A stretch of 64,000 nt of DNA from Oncomelania hupensis. Its lineage: Eukaryota > Mollusca > Gastropoda > Littorinimorpha > Pomatiopsidae. The notes under the pieces were generated by a model. That model searched no databases and was not told the origin of the DNA. It saw only the letters and a program-made list of their open reading frames with translations. The DNA lies in NCBI GenBank assembly GCA_036898135.1, contig CM072516.1, positions 61,497,740 to 61,561,739 of the forward strand, in the 5' to 3' direction. This document shows positions 1-12,485 of this stretch, piece by piece. The position numbers were made by a program, and so were the translations under genes. Numbering within the stretch: the first letter of the stretch is position 1; every line of letters starts with the position of its first letter.

Positions 1-1070
1 AATAAATAAATAAATAAATACGCGACAGTTGATATCTATGCAGAAACACTCACTAGAGTCTTCAATCTTTGAAGAGCAGGCATCGGCTAGAAAGATGAAA
101 AGTGCGCGCGAGGCCTAAACAAACACTTCAGTCATTGACTGACTGACAACTGTCCAGCAAGCAAGCAAGCAAGCAAGCAATGGTGTTTCCTTCCTCTCCT
201 GTGTGTCCAGTGCTTTTTTTTTTTTTTTTTTTTTGTAACAACTAAATACCCCTAGATCCTTTCCCTTTTTTGCCTTTGCACCCACCTGTTTGAGTGATGG
301 CTGTGTTTTTTGTGTATGTGTATTTGTATATGTTTTTTCCTTTGAGTCTGATTTTTTTTTTATTTTATTATTATTTTATTATTTTATTATTATTTTTATT
401 ATTATTTATTATTATTATTATTATTTTGTAGAGGGGGATTTTTGCCCTGTGTCCAGCACCTTCCTCTCCGGCCAGTGCTCAGCGGACATGACAAAAGAGA
501 GGAAACCCCCTGGTGTTAACAATAAAGACAACGAAAAAAGGCTGAGGTTGAAACATAGTTACTACATGTAACAAATTTTATGAATAAAAATATAAAATAA
601 ATAACAAATTACAAAAATAAATGTAAAGCATTAACAAAAAATAAAATAAAAAAAAGTAAAAAAATTAATGAAACGAGGTCAATATTTATAAATAGATAAA
701 ATAATACACACAACGGAGGAGGATAGTTTTCAAGAAAAAATAAGATTCGATCTACGAATAGTGACAATTTACACCTGTGAGTGAAGATCGGGGTGGTGAG
801 TATGTAGAGTGTCCATAACAGGTTTAGCATATGTCGGAAAGATCGGGCTTTGAGTCTAATTTAGAATAAATAAATAATATTAAAAAAAAACAAAAAAATT
901 AAATTATATTAATTATTACATGGCTATGTGAGGGCATATAGAGGGATTGTGTTTACGTAAGTACGGCGAGTTAAGATGGGCGTAGGTGAAGGAATTGTGG
1001 TTGGGAAGGGGGGGTTGAAGGAAAGGTGGGGAGGGATGTGGGAGAAGGATAAGGCCCTGAGCAGGGATGA
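1..1070. other. AT-rich stretch without a gene, simple repeats only
   Basis: No coding feature is supported here. The stretch holds an AAAT run at 1-20, a GCAA run at about 161-180, a poly-T run near 217-234 and an ATT-rich tract at about 360-427. The short open frames in it follow the low-complexity tracts and show no recognisable domain. Confidence 0.7.
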
Positions 1071-1074
1071 TGAG

Positions 1075-1735
1075 TAATTATTGCTTTAGGTCCAGCGGAC
1101 TCTTGAGCAAATCAGGACCGGACAACCCCGATCCGCATAAAAGATCTGTTGAAACAACCCCAGTGGGAAAATTGAATGCCCTCCACCGGCCAGTCACTTT
1201 ACAATAAAGACATCCCACGCGAGGGACGGCTGAGGGTTGACCTCAACTACGCGAACTCCCGATTACAAAAACAAAATAGAATACAAACATCATTATAAAT
1301 CATCAACAAAAAACATACATATAAAATGCCTATAGTGCTAAATAGTACATTCATAGGAAGCCCTAGTGACCACCCGCAGAAAGCGTCCAACATTCCCAAG
1401 CTGATCCAACAGACCTCATACACAAACAAGGAGTCTTGTCCAGGAAGAGTTTTCAAGAAAAAGGTAGGTCATTGATCTAGCGAAGAAGAAGATAGTATAG
1501 CAGAGTGGTAGGACAGATCGGGAATGGGAAAGAGCAAATGAGGAAGACAGCGACAGTGGGAATTTAAAGCACTAAATTTCCAGAAAGTGGGGATACTATT
1601 TATACTGAAACCCCCGGCACTCCAACGGGGGAACTGTTGCCGCAGTTAATTTGTCATGCTACAAAGGCAAGATCAGGTTTTACTCTATTTTGTATTTTAT
1701 GTTGAAAAATTACAGTGGAGATTGCTCATACCCCA
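1075..1735 (-). mobile_element. Family F retroposon copy (antisense)
   Basis: This ~660-bp copy shares its whole length with copies at 5940-6622 and 8658-10819. Its 3' tip lies at 1075 and reads, on this strand, TTATTGCTTTAGGTCCAGC; its 5' end is near 1735. No coding capacity is seen. Elsewhere the same tip carries a pentanucleotide tail, which is how RTE-type LINEs and their parasites end. I do not recognise the family by name. Confidence 0.7.
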
Positions 1736-2021
1736 ATTGTAAATTGGGTAAAAAGTGAGCGTAGTGGTTCATAGGTGTAGGAGGATGGCTTGGGGAAAGG
1801 GGGGGGAGAAAGAAAGGGAACTGATTTGGGGAGTGAAGTAACGGTGCCACTAAGAGCAGGAGATGATCCGCTAAGCAGCTTAGAGGATGGGGTCGTGTCT
1901 GAACGGTCCCAGATCAAACAAGCTAAGATTTTATCTCCTACTACTCTTTCCATCTCACGCTGCCACTTTCACCTACCATCAATCTATCGCACTAGTACAC
2001 CATGGACAACTATGTCTATGT
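1736..2021. other. Spacer between two head-to-head F copies
   Basis: About 290 bp separate the 5' ends of two oppositely oriented F copies. Short open frames occur on both strands but neither resembles a known protein. I see no further structure. Confidence 0.5.
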
Positions 2022-2580
2022 TGGGTGCCGGGGTTTCAGTATAAATAGTATCCCCACTTTCTGGAAATTTAGTGCTTTAAATAACCACTGTCGGTGTCTT
2101 TCTCATTTGCTCTTTCTCATTCCTGCTCTGTTCTATCAATCTGCTATACTATCTTCTTCTTCGCTAGACCAGTCACTACCTTTTTTTGAAAACTCTTCCG
2201 GGACAAGACTCCTTGTTTGTGTGTGAGGTCTGTTGATAGCTTGGAATATTGGACGCTTTGTGCAGGTGTCACTAGGGCTTCCTATGATGTTATTATTTAG
2301 CAATGTAGGCATTTTATATGTATGTGTGTTTGTTGATAATTTATAAGGATGTTTGTATTCTATTTTGGTTTTGTAAACGGGTTGATAAATTAGAGTACAG
2401 CCTCAGCGTCCCTGCGTGGATGTCTTTATTGTAAATTGGCTGGCTGTGGAGAGCTTTCAGTTTTACCACTAGGTTGTTTCAGCAGATCTTTTATGCGGAT
2501 CAGGGGTTGTCCGGTCCTGATTTGGCTCGGAAGAGTCCTCTGGACCTACAGCAATAATCATGTAATGTAAAATGTAACAA
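2022..2580 (+). mobile_element. Family F retroposon copy (sense)
   Basis: This is the reverse complement of the copy at 1075-1735 over most of its length, starting near GCCGGGGTTTCAGTATAAAT and ending in CAGCAATAATCATGTAATG plus a short degenerate tail. It has no coding capacity. With the upstream copy it makes a large inverted repeat with a ~290-bp loop. Confidence 0.7.
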
Positions 2581-2984
2581 CGCCTCAATCAGCAGGGAGT
2601 AAAGAAACAGCAGGCTCTGATGGGCCGTGTGTCGTCTATAGGTACAATTTATTGATTGATTTTATCATCTACTATTACATTACCACTGCCACTTTGACTC
2701 TCAAAGTTTTAATAGTAAACACTATTCTAAAAATGTTTGTTTGTTTGTTTGTTTGTTTATTTGCTGTTGTTTTAGGAGGTGAGGTGTGGGTGGGGCAGGG
2801 AAGGATGCTGGTGGAGTGTTGAAAATGTTAAAGCGAGAAAAACTGTTACCTCTCTTTGTTCACAAATATTTTCTTCATCTGTTTTTAACTTTGTGTGTGT
2901 GCCAGAGAGAGAGAGAGAACCGAAAGAGATAAGGAAAAAAAAAAAAAAGGGGGGGGGGGGGGGAGAAAGAGAGAGAATTGAAGT

Positions 2985-3033
<49 letters not shown>

Positions 3034-4080
3034 CGTGTGTGTGTGTGTTTGTGGAGGAACGTGAATTGGGTACTCGGTTCCCCACATTTTTACCTTACAT
3101 CCACTCTTCTTTATAACGACGGCGAACATGATAATAATGAAGACGACAATGACGACGATGGCGCCGATGATGATCAAAATGAAATTTATTTTCGTCACTG
3201 GCTGCCAAGAAAAAAAAAGAAGAAACAAATGTGTTGTATCATCTCTGAATTTAATCATCAGCAAAGTTATCGCCGCCCCAATCACATGAAAAACACACAC
3301 ATACACGGACACACATACGCACAAACACACATGCACATTACAAACACACACACACACAAATACACACACACAAATACACACACATAAACACACACACACA
3401 CAAACACCTCCTCTTTCATTCTTTATTCGGCCAGCTAGGAGGCCCGTATAGCATTTTAATTCTTAAGTCTTAAATCTTAGCTAGATCTCCAAAAGTATGA
3501 CTTCATGTTGCGACTTTAAACCGCTTTTCTCATAATCTTCATCTTGTTTCTCCCACTGTCTCTCTGTCTCTCTCTCTCCTTCCGTCTCTCCCTCGTGTTT
3601 TTAAAGGATGTCCTGTCCCTACTTTTGTCGAGATGGTGTTCAGATATCGACCGCATACATTTTAATGGTGGAATGGAAATAGAGAAGAAAAAAAAAATCA
3701 TAGAACTGAAAAAATAGTCCTTCCGCGGAGGAATCCCGACAGGATGTGACAAGGCTGCAGCAGTCTGGTGGCTTCAGATTTCGTTTTTTTTTAAATTTTT
3801 TATTTATTCATTATTTTTTTAAGGCCTTAGACTGTGCTAGTCTTAGTTGTTTTTTTCGTTATGTCCATCTTCTGTTCTACTTTTATCTTTGTGAAGAGCA
3901 GGGAATTTTGCCTCTTCCCTCCCCCTTCCCCCTCACCCCTACCCTACAAGCATCGCCAACCCCCCTTCTCGCCTTTCTAACTCACTTCCATCTTTTAGCG
4001 GTGGGGAAAACAATTTTCACCCACATTCGCAACATTCCCACGCCGCGCTATCTTTAGTCACATTATTATATGTTAACCAC
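2581..4080. other. Gene-free stretch with GT and CA arrays
   Basis: Simple-sequence content is a GTTT run (about 2738-2758), poly-A and poly-G runs (2937-2962), a GT array (about 2982-3052) and CA-rich arrays (about 3293-3402). The long open frames across 2779-3399 on both strands are translations of these arrays. Nothing else is recognised. Confidence 0.7.
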
Positions 4081-4285
4081 AAGTTGACGTTGCAAAGGCA
4101 TAAAGAAGATGATACCAATACCAACACTACTTTAAGGATTGGATGCAAGGAAACCTTGCTGGTACCAGTCCTAGTTCAGTTCATGTCAATGTTTCAGATG
4201 AGTTTCAGATCATCCGTGCATGATCGAAACTAGTTCTTTCCTCTTGGTCCCTGCGATACATACGAACAGTTCTTTTGAAAAAAAA
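4081..4285. repeat. Dispersed repeat I, copy 1
   Basis: Collinear but diverged from 7228-7425. Both contain AAGGATTG, a CAAGRAAAMCTTGC-like block, GTACCAG followed by CAGTTCA repeats, GTTTCAGAT repeated, and a GGTCCYTGCRATACAT block. No coding capacity is evident. Confidence 0.6.
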
Positions 4286-5610
4286 AATTGAGCAGGGACT
4301 ATTTGGTCACGCTGATAAGGCTTTTACTTCAGAAAAAATTTAAAATATCATGTAGCATTTGCAACGGGATTGTCGCTGATGATGAGAATGCGACTTGTAC
4401 CTTAGCAACACACACAACAAGTAATGTGACAATGCGGACTGAGCCTCTCCCTTTCTTACCATCTCTCTCGCTTGACAGCAAAACAACACAAACACAAAAA
4501 CACAAAACGACGGCCATCTTACCGTGAGCGCGTACCATCGCTTTGCCCCAAATAAACTTAAAGTTAAGTAAGGATATTTGTTGGCAGGCTAGGCTTACTA
4601 TACTTCGCACCCCGTTCCTCCCGTGTTGCCTCATTGCCGCTTTAAAGAACCCGGTCCCGCCATTCTGAATGGAGCTCTTTTTTGTATCTTGATCAATAAT
4701 ATAAATAAGCCAAATACTGGCCATTTTACGAATGTTTTGATTTGGTGGTGGTGTTTTATATATACTTGTAGATATATAGAATTACTATATATTATTCTTG
4801 CTCATCCTGTTCTCATGCTGGCAAAATTCGGGTTGGCCTTTTTAGGAAAAAAAAACACGTTTACATTTGAATTTTTGGCCGGACGAAACAGCGGAGTAGT
4901 TAAGAGTTAGTCGCTCCATCGTTGTGTAACTCGTGCAGGCAATTCACATCATTCCACCCTCTACAGCGGACCACGACGGCTGGCAGCAGCTAGCTACCAC
5001 AGGCTAGCGGACTTAGCCGCCAGTGAAAATGGATGTCCGGATGCGGAGTTATGTCTCGAATCAGGAGATCAGGCTCGGGCGGACGAGGATCAAATCCCCC
5101 AGCTTGTCGACAGCGTCAAGAAGAATTGACAGTCTGCTGAGGATTTAGCCGAGAAACCATGTTCTCTCAGGAGAGAATTGCATAGGGAAGAAGACGATAG
5201 AGGGGAGATGGAGGAAAACAAACAGCGCAGGGTGGCAGAAAGAGGAGAAAGAAGGAGGAGGAGAAAGAAGGAGGAAGAAGAAATTGGGAGAGGGGGGGGG
5301 GGGGGGGTTGAGAAGGTGGAGAACGGTAAAGACGGAGAGATAAAAGTCAAAATATTCTGGGACACATAATGACTGTGGAAGACGACGTCCCTAGAGAGAT
5401 GGAGGAGGAAGAGGGATAAAGAGAGGGAGAAAAAATGGTGGGATAGGAGGGGGAATAAGAAAAAACAATGGTGGGGTAGGAAGAAAGTGGGAAAGGGTAG
5501 GAGCGGTCATGGATGGGGTGAGGGGACTCGAAAAGTCAGGACCGGCAGAAATGTCAAATGGGTGTTAATAAAAAATTTATTAAAAAAAACAAATGGGTGG
5601 ATTAAAAGCA
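4286..5610. other. Gene-free stretch, strongly purine-rich in its second half
   Basis: No coding feature is supported. From about 5165 the plus strand is almost all purine (GA- and GGA-rich, with a poly-G run near 5291-5308). The short frames on both strands encode only low-complexity charged or Ser/Leu-rich peptides. Confidence 0.6.
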
Positions 5611-5621
5611 GAAGTAAAGAC

Positions 5622-5652
<31 letters not shown>

Positions 5653-5653
5653 C

Positions 5654-5698
<45 letters not shown>

Positions 5699-5939
5699 GG
5701 GGGGGGGGTACGGAAGGTAAATGTGAAGGGCCTATGCATGTTTGTAACTTTTGAGGACTGACTAGTCGCGGAAGAAGAGGCAGAGGAAGAGGAAAAGACG
5801 AGGATGCTGACTGACGGAGATCAGTGAGAGAAATTTGACGGGAGATTAAATTTGTAAAGATGGTGTTTGTAATAACAAAAAAAAATAATAATAAAATTAA
5901 GAAGACGAAGAAGAAGAAGAAGAAGATTTGATTTGATTT

Positions 5940-6622
5940 ATTGTTGCTTTAGGTCCAGCGGACTCTTCCGAGCCAAATCAGGACCGGACAACCCCCGATC
6001 CGCATAAAAGATCTGCTGAAACAACCCCAGTGGGAAAATTGAACGCCCTCCACCGGCCAGTCACTTTACAATAAAGACATCCCACGCGGGGGACGGCTGA
6101 GGGTTGACCTCAACTACGCGAACACCCCGGTTACAAAAACAAAATAGAATACAAACATCATTATAAATCATCAACCAAACACATACATATAAAATGCCTA
6201 TAGTGCTAAATAGTACATTCATAGGAAGCCCTAGTGACCACCCGGCAGAAAGCGTCCAACACTCCCAAGCTGATCCAACAGACCTCATACACAAACAAGG
6301 AGTCTTGTCCAGGAAGAGTTTTCAAGAAAAAAGGTAGGTCATTGATCTAGCGAAGAAGAAGATAGTATAGCAGAGTGAAGGACAGAGCAAGAATAGGAAA
6401 GAGTAAATGAGGAAGACAGCGACAGTGGGAATTTAAAGCACTAAATTTCCATAAAGTGGGGATACTATTTATACTGAAAACCCCCGGCACTCCAACGGGG
6501 GTACTGTTGCCGCAGTGAAGCGTCTTGCCTATAAAGGAAAGACAGGTTTTCAACTGTGGCTTTCACTGTTCCCTTTATAGGTTTGAACAATCTACAGTGG
6601 CAAGATTGCTCATGACCCCAAG
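5940..6622 (-). mobile_element. Family F retroposon copy inside block H
   Basis: Full-length-looking F copy. Its 3' end is at the left, with a tail of GATTT units (about 5927-5940), and its 5' end near 6622 abuts a GAA array. The sister block H at 8698-9893 lacks it, so it arrived after the duplication or was absent from the other copy. Confidence 0.75.
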
Positions 6623-6624
6623 GG

Positions 6625-6968
6625 GTAGAAGAAGAAGAAGAAGAAGAAGAAGAAGAAGAAGAAGAAGAAGAAGAAGAAGAAGAAGAAGAAGAAGAAGACG
6701 AAGAAGAAGGAGAGGAAGAAGAAGAAGAAGAAGAAGAAGAAGAAGAAGAAGAAGAAGAAGAAGAAGAAAAAGTAGGAGAAGGAGGAGCAGGAGAAGAAGA
6801 AGAAGGAGGAGGAGGAGGAGGAGGAGGAGGAGGAGGATGAGATGAAGAAGAAGAAAAAGAAGAAGAAGAAGAAGAAGGAGGAGGAGGAGGAGGAGGAGGA
6901 GGAGATGAAGAAGAAGAAGAAGAAGAAGAAGAAGAAGAAGAAGAAGAAGAAGAAGAAGAAGAAGAAGA
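6625..6968. repeat. GAA/GGA trinucleotide array
   Basis: About 340 bp of GAA units, with GGA-rich stretches near 6800-6838 and 6876-6903. All six frames are open, which creates poly-Ser, poly-Leu, poly-Phe and poly-Arg artefact ORFs. Long GAA/TTC tracts can form triplex DNA; that is general knowledge, not seen here. Confidence 0.9.
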
Positions 6969-7036
6969 CAAACACATTCAAAAATATGAGAGATGTGTTT
7001 TAGGAATATGCACATACTTTTTTAGAATTATGTAAA

Positions 7037-7038
<2 letters not shown>

Positions 7039-7084
<46 letters not shown>
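7039..7084. repeat. CT dinucleotide array
   Basis: Uninterrupted CT units followed by CA-rich sequence. The equivalent array in the sister block near 9478-9490 is much shorter. Confidence 0.85.
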
Positions 7085-7092
<8 letters not shown>

Positions 7093-7151
7093 TACACACA
7101 CTCGCAAACACACGCACTCACAATGACCAGTCGATATTTATATAAAAACGA

Positions 7152-7187
7152 TTTGCACGTGGGAATATATATATTCCCACGTGCAAA
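7152..7187. repeat. Perfect 36-bp palindrome
   Basis: The left half TTTGCACGTGGGAATATA is followed directly by its reverse complement, with no loop, and further partial symmetry (AAAACG/CGTTTT) outside. It could extrude a cruciform. The sister block keeps only the right arm (about 9763-9785). Confidence 0.85.
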
Positions 7188-7227
7188 CGTTTTTCACATC
7201 ATGGTAATCTGAAACCATTTTAACAAC

Positions 7228-7425
7228 TAATTAAAGTTGCAACTGAAGAAGATGACAAGAACACTATTCAAAGGATTGAATTCAAGAAAATCTTGCATGT
7301 ACCAGTTCAGTTCAGTTCGGTGTGGTTCAGTTCAGTGTTTCAGATGCGTTTCAGATTTCAATGTCGCAAACACACGTAAGGCAGTTCTTTCCACTGGTCC
7401 TTGCAATACATAAGAACGGTAACCG
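7228..7425. repeat. Dispersed repeat I, copy 2
   Basis: Diverged match to 4081-4285. Its left part overlaps the end of block H, so the two repeat families share a border or repeat I was once part of a larger element. Confidence 0.55.
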
Positions 7426-8034
7426 AGCAGAACAAGCAATATATGTGGTTTGTACAACGAAACAAAGCGCAATGGACACTAAAAGAACACAAAACTCCTC
7501 TGTAAATGAGATTTTATTTTTGAGACCAACCACAACAAGCGAATAGAAAAAAATAGACCTACACACATTACACACACACATACGCACACACACTCACACA
7601 CACACACAAACATACACATTTACAACCATCTCTGGAACACCCACACGGACAGATAAACACACAGACAGAAAGACATATAAGCACGAAGGCACGCGCTAGC
7701 GCCCACACACAAGAACTCAGATTCTTCTCCCTTTCCCCATCATCCTCATCATCATCCTCATTCTCTACCTCCTCCTCATCATCATCATTCTCATACCGAC
7801 GAATTTGCTGTGGAGTATTACCTTCTCCTCATTTGTTGTTAACAGAAATTCTATCCGACGTTTGATGCTCCGTCTTCATTTCTTCTAACTTTGGGGTTGG
7901 GGATTCTCTCAAAATGTCTACCACCGTAAAGCAACCATTAAGGAGCAAAGAATTAAACATTATGTAGCACTTTTTGTCCACCTTTTAGAGCAGGATAATT
8001 ATTTTTCTTTACATATGTATATATATATATATGA
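7426..8034. other. Gene-free stretch
   Basis: Contains CA-rich sequence (about 7560-7615) and a CAT/CTC-rich stretch (about 7735-7795). No domain-bearing reading frame is seen. Confidence 0.6.
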
Positions 8035-8386
<352 letters not shown>

Positions 8387-8390
8387 ATTT

Positions 8391-8657
8391 CTGTGTGAGG
8401 TCTGTTGGATCAGCTTGGGAATATTGGATGCTTGGTGCCAAATGGTCACTGGGGCTTCCTATGATGTTATTATTTGGCAATGTAGGCATTTTACATGTAT
8501 ATGTATGTGTTTTGTTGATATTGTATAATGTTTGTATTCTATTTTGTTTTTGTAAACGGCGGTTCGATAAATTAGAGTATAGCCTCAGCGTCTCCTGCGT
8601 GGGATGTCTTTATTGTAAAGTGACCGGCGGGTAGATTGCCTTCAGTGTTACCACTAG
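8391..8657 (+). mobile_element. Family F copy, 5' portion (split)
   Basis: This sense F copy runs up to CCACTAG at 8651-8657. Its missing 3' part resumes at 10820 with the same CCACTAG, so it was cut by insertion of an antisense F copy (8658-10819). The 5' side is bordered by the GATA array. Confidence 0.8.
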
Positions 8658-8702
8658 AGTTACATTACATTACATGATTATTGCTTTAGGTCCAGCAAAG
8701 AC

Positions 8703-8738
<36 letters not shown>

Positions 8739-8995
8739 GAGACCGAAAGAGAGAGAGAGAGTGGGGAGAGAGAGAGAGGGTTGGGGGTTGGGGGTTGGGG
8801 GGGGGAGGTACGGAAGGTAAATGTGAAGGGCCTATGCATGTTTGTAACTTTTGAGGACTGACTAGTCGCGGAAGAAGAGGCAGAGGAAGAAGAAAAGACG
8901 AGGACGCTGACTGACGGAGATCAGTGAGAGAGAAATTTGACGGGAGATTAAATTTGTAAAGATGGTGTTTGTAATAATAAAAAAAATTAAAATGA

Positions 8996-9069
8996 GAAGA
9001 AGAAGAAGAAGAAGAAGAAGAAGAAGAAGAAGAAGAAGAAGAAGAAGAAGAAGAAGAAGAATTAGAAGA

Positions 9070-9108
<39 letters not shown>

Positions 9109-9196
9109 AGAAGAAGAAGAAGAAGAAGAAGAAGAAGAGGAAGAATAAGAAGAAGAAGAAGAAGAAAAAGAAGAAGAAGAAGAAGAAGAGGAAGAA

Positions 9197-9227
<31 letters not shown>

Positions 9228-9396
9228 AAGAAGAAGAGGAAGAATAAGAAGAAGAAGAAGAAGAAAGTAGGAGAAGGAGAAGGAGGAGCAGGAGAAAAAG
9301 AAGAATAAAAAGAAGAAGGAGAAGGAGGAGGAGGAGGAGGAGAAGAAGAAGAAGAAGAAGAAGAAGAAGAAGAAGAAGAAGAAGAAGAAGAAGAAG
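8996..9396. repeat. GAA/GGA array with AAT and AAAG variants
   Basis: About 400 bp of GAA units with interspersed GAGGAA, ATAAGAA and GGAGGA variants. It produces open frames in several phases that are not genes. Confidence 0.9.
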
Positions 9397-9548
9397 ACAA
9401 ACACATTCAAAAATATGAGAGATGTGTTTTAGGAATATGCACATAATTTTTTTAGAATAATGTAAAAAGAATCTTTCACTCTCTCTCTCTCACACACACA
9501 CTCGCAAACACACGCACTCACAATGACCAGTGGATATTTATATAAAAA

Positions 9549-9760
<212 letters not shown>

Positions 9761-10447
9761 TATATATATATTCCCACGTGCAAACGTTTTTCACATCATG
9801 GATATCTGAAACCATTTTAACAACTAATTAAAGTTGCAACTGAAGAGGATGACAAGAACACTATTCAAAGGATTGAATTCAAGAAAATCTTGAATGTTTA
9901 CAAAAGCCAAATCATGACCAGTATAGCTGAATCAGGACCACTAAAAAAAAGACCACAACTTCGCTGAAAGAGGACTCGTCCCTGATCCGCATAAAAGATC
10001 TGCCAAAACAACCCAGTGGCAACACTGAAGGCACTCCACCAACCGGTCACTTTACAATAAAGACATCCCACGCAGGGGACGCTGAGGCTATACTATAATT
10101 TATCGAACCCCCGTTTACAAAAACAAAATAGAATATAAACATCAGTACAAAATATCAACAAAACACATACATATAAAATGCCCACATTGCCAAAAAATAA
10201 CATCATAGGAAGCCCCATTGACCACTTGGCAGAAAGCGTCCACTATTTCCAAGCTGATCCAACAGACCTCACACACAAATGAGGAGTTTTGTCCCGGAAG
10301 AGTTTTCAAGAAAAAAGGTAGGTGACTGGTCTAGCGAAGAAGAAGATAGTATAGTTGATTGATAGAACAGAGTAGGAATGAGAAAGAACAAAGGAGAAAA
10401 CAGCGACAGTGGGAATTTAAAGCACTAAATTTCCAAAAAGTGGGGAT

Positions 10448-10778
10448 TTTTTTAAAATTTTATTTACCTTATTGTCCATTTTTCCAAGGGAAATTCTGGG
10501 CCGCCTCCCCTGGGAAAGAAAGCGTAGTCGCAGCCTGTGGCGCGCCTAAACCGAACCTACCTAACATTAGTTGGGATTTTTGAAATTTTGCTGGGGGAGC
10601 AAACTGGAGTACCCGGAGAAAACCCCCCAGACGTTGCCCGAGTCGAAAGTAAATAATGTTCGGAGAAACATAACGCCCCGATGCTGGATCGAACCCACAC
10701 CTGTCAGGCGCCATTGGTTTCTGGCCTGTGGACAAGGCAAGTTAGTCCCGCCTTAGCCCACTTGGCCACAACGCTCGC
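10448..10778 (-). mobile_element. tRNA-derived SINE G
   Basis: On the minus strand the head has a consensus-like A box TGGCCAAGTGGG (complement of 10757-10768) and a B box GGTTCGATCC (complement of 10686-10695). These are RNA polymerase III internal promoter elements at tRNA-like spacing. The body contains TTTTCTCCGGGTACTCC, a conserved-looking central motif, and the tail is A/T-rich. It interrupts F within GGGGATACTATTTAT and leaves GGAT on both sides. Confidence 0.85.
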
Positions 10779-10819
10779 GGATACTATTTATACTGAAACC
10801 CCCGGGACCCAACGAGGGT

Positions 10820-10958
10820 CCACTAGGGTTGTTTCGGCAGATCTTTTATGCGGATCAGGGGTGAGTCCGCTTTCACGTCTCTGGTCCTGATTTGGCTCGG
10901 AAGAGTCCGCTTGACCTAAGGCAATAACCATGTAATGTAATGTAATGTAATGTAATGT
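10820..10958 (+). mobile_element. Family F copy, 3' portion (split) with TAATG tail
   Basis: Continuation of the sense copy at 8391-8657. It runs through GCAGATCTTTTATGCGGATC and ends in CAATAACCATG plus about five TAATG units. The pentanucleotide tail marks the 3' end of the family. Confidence 0.8.
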
Positions 10959-11849
10959 TTTCCCACAGTAATTTCCTAGAAACCTCCTGCAAACAAACAA
11001 AAAGTTTAAAATAAAATAAAAATAAACCGAAATCATCACCATCGTCCTCCTTCTCCTCCTCCTCTTCCTCCTCCTCCTCATCATCATCACCACCACCACC
11101 ACTACCACTATCTGCATCAGTTCAGTATAATAATTTTACGTCTGTTCACCACACAACAAAAGAAAAATAAAATAACACACAAAAAAGAACATCAAATAAA
11201 ACAAAACTATAACAATCTACCAACTGGTGATTTTAAAATAACATGTACAATATTATCTATGTCTGTATGATATAAAATACCTTCCTTTGATTGGCCGAAT
11301 TTCTTGGTTCAGTTCTGTTCAGTTGAGTTCATGATCGGGCTCCCTTACGCCATCGTTACACTTTTTAAAAATCTCCCAATTATTAAACAGCTCCTCTAAA
11401 TAAGACTGCAATAATTACAACAGAGCTAAGGGAGCTCCAGGCGATCGGTTCCCACACGACCCTGCGGAACATCCTCTTGACCACCGTAATCAGATAGAGG
11501 CTGACATCATACAGATAATTAATGTAGCTGATCAGCACAGCCTGGGTTTTAATCGCTAGTTCATGATTACCAATACTAGCTTCATTTCTTTTCACATTTT
11601 GTTATAAGCTGCAGCGTTATTGGCCTATAGCTTGGAACTAGTTTCCACCAAAGCTTTGATGGAAATTTATAGAAAAGAGGCCCTATGTGGCTAGTTCTGT
11701 GTTGCATCGTATGATGACGCGGACGCTCTTTTAAACTACTTTCGCCCCCGATTTGAGCTTTTCCTATCAGTCCCCATTATTATGAAAAGGGAGGCAATTT
11801 ATGTTGAGGTTATTACACAAACTCTCTCTCCCTCTCCCTCTCCCTCTCC

Positions 11850-11909
<60 letters not shown>

Positions 11910-12017
11910 TGGTGCACTTTTTCTTTTAAAGAATAGCTATTTCGTTCATAATAAGGACTGATGGATGAGGTGGTGAAAGTAACATTGAAGATGAAGGTGA
12001 TGATGATGAGGAGGAGG

Positions 12018-12057
<40 letters not shown>

Positions 12058-12485
12058 CGACGACGATGATGATAATGCTGCTGCTGATGATGTTAACAAT
12101 GAGGTAGATGATGATATCGTATTGTTACTGAGGCAGTGGTGATGATGGCGACAATAAAAGAAGCCGCAGCTGCTGATGGGAGTCAAAGTTTGATCCAAAG
12201 TACTACAATAGAGTCATGAAATAAAAAAAAATAATGAAAAGAATGTAGAATTTAGAATTAAAATCTAAAACTTTAAAAACAAATCAGAGATGGCGACAGA
12301 AATTTCTGTTCTAAGAAATGGAATGAAAAGAAATAATATGTAAACAAACCCTTCTTTGTATATATAGTATATATGTTCTTATCAACTGTTTCAAAAGAGA
12401 AAATGTACAGGAATCGTCTGATTCCACAATGATTATCTAACCGGGTTAGGACCGAAACCTATCCTATCCGGATAAAAACAAGGCA
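10959..12485. other. Gene-free stretch with CT and GAT arrays
   Basis: Contains a CCT/CAT/CAC-rich tract (about 11037-11110), a CT array (about 11821-11907) and a GAT array (about 11998-12076). Between them is unremarkable AT-rich DNA with no domain-bearing frame. Confidence 0.6.

Larger units (their letters stand above)
5611..7300. repeat. Duplicated block H, copy 1 (interrupted by F)
   Basis: The block begins AAAGACAATGGAGAGAG, has a GA array and poly-G (about 5622-5708), a unique segment with CCTATGCATGTTTGTAAC, a GAA array, an ACAAACACATTC block, a 36-bp palindrome and a final unique segment. The order is the same in 8698-9893. In this copy family F (5940-6622) sits inside the GAA array. 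The two blocks are direct copies about 3 kb apart. Confidence 0.8.

Noticed and set aside
1075..2580. A fold-back DNA transposon with 600-bp TIRs
   Set aside because: Other F copies occur singly with pentanucleotide tails and one has a clear target duplication, so two retroposon copies head to head explain it better.
2779..3399. Two ~200-codon ORFs on opposite strands
   Set aside because: Both owe their length to GT, CA and purine runs.
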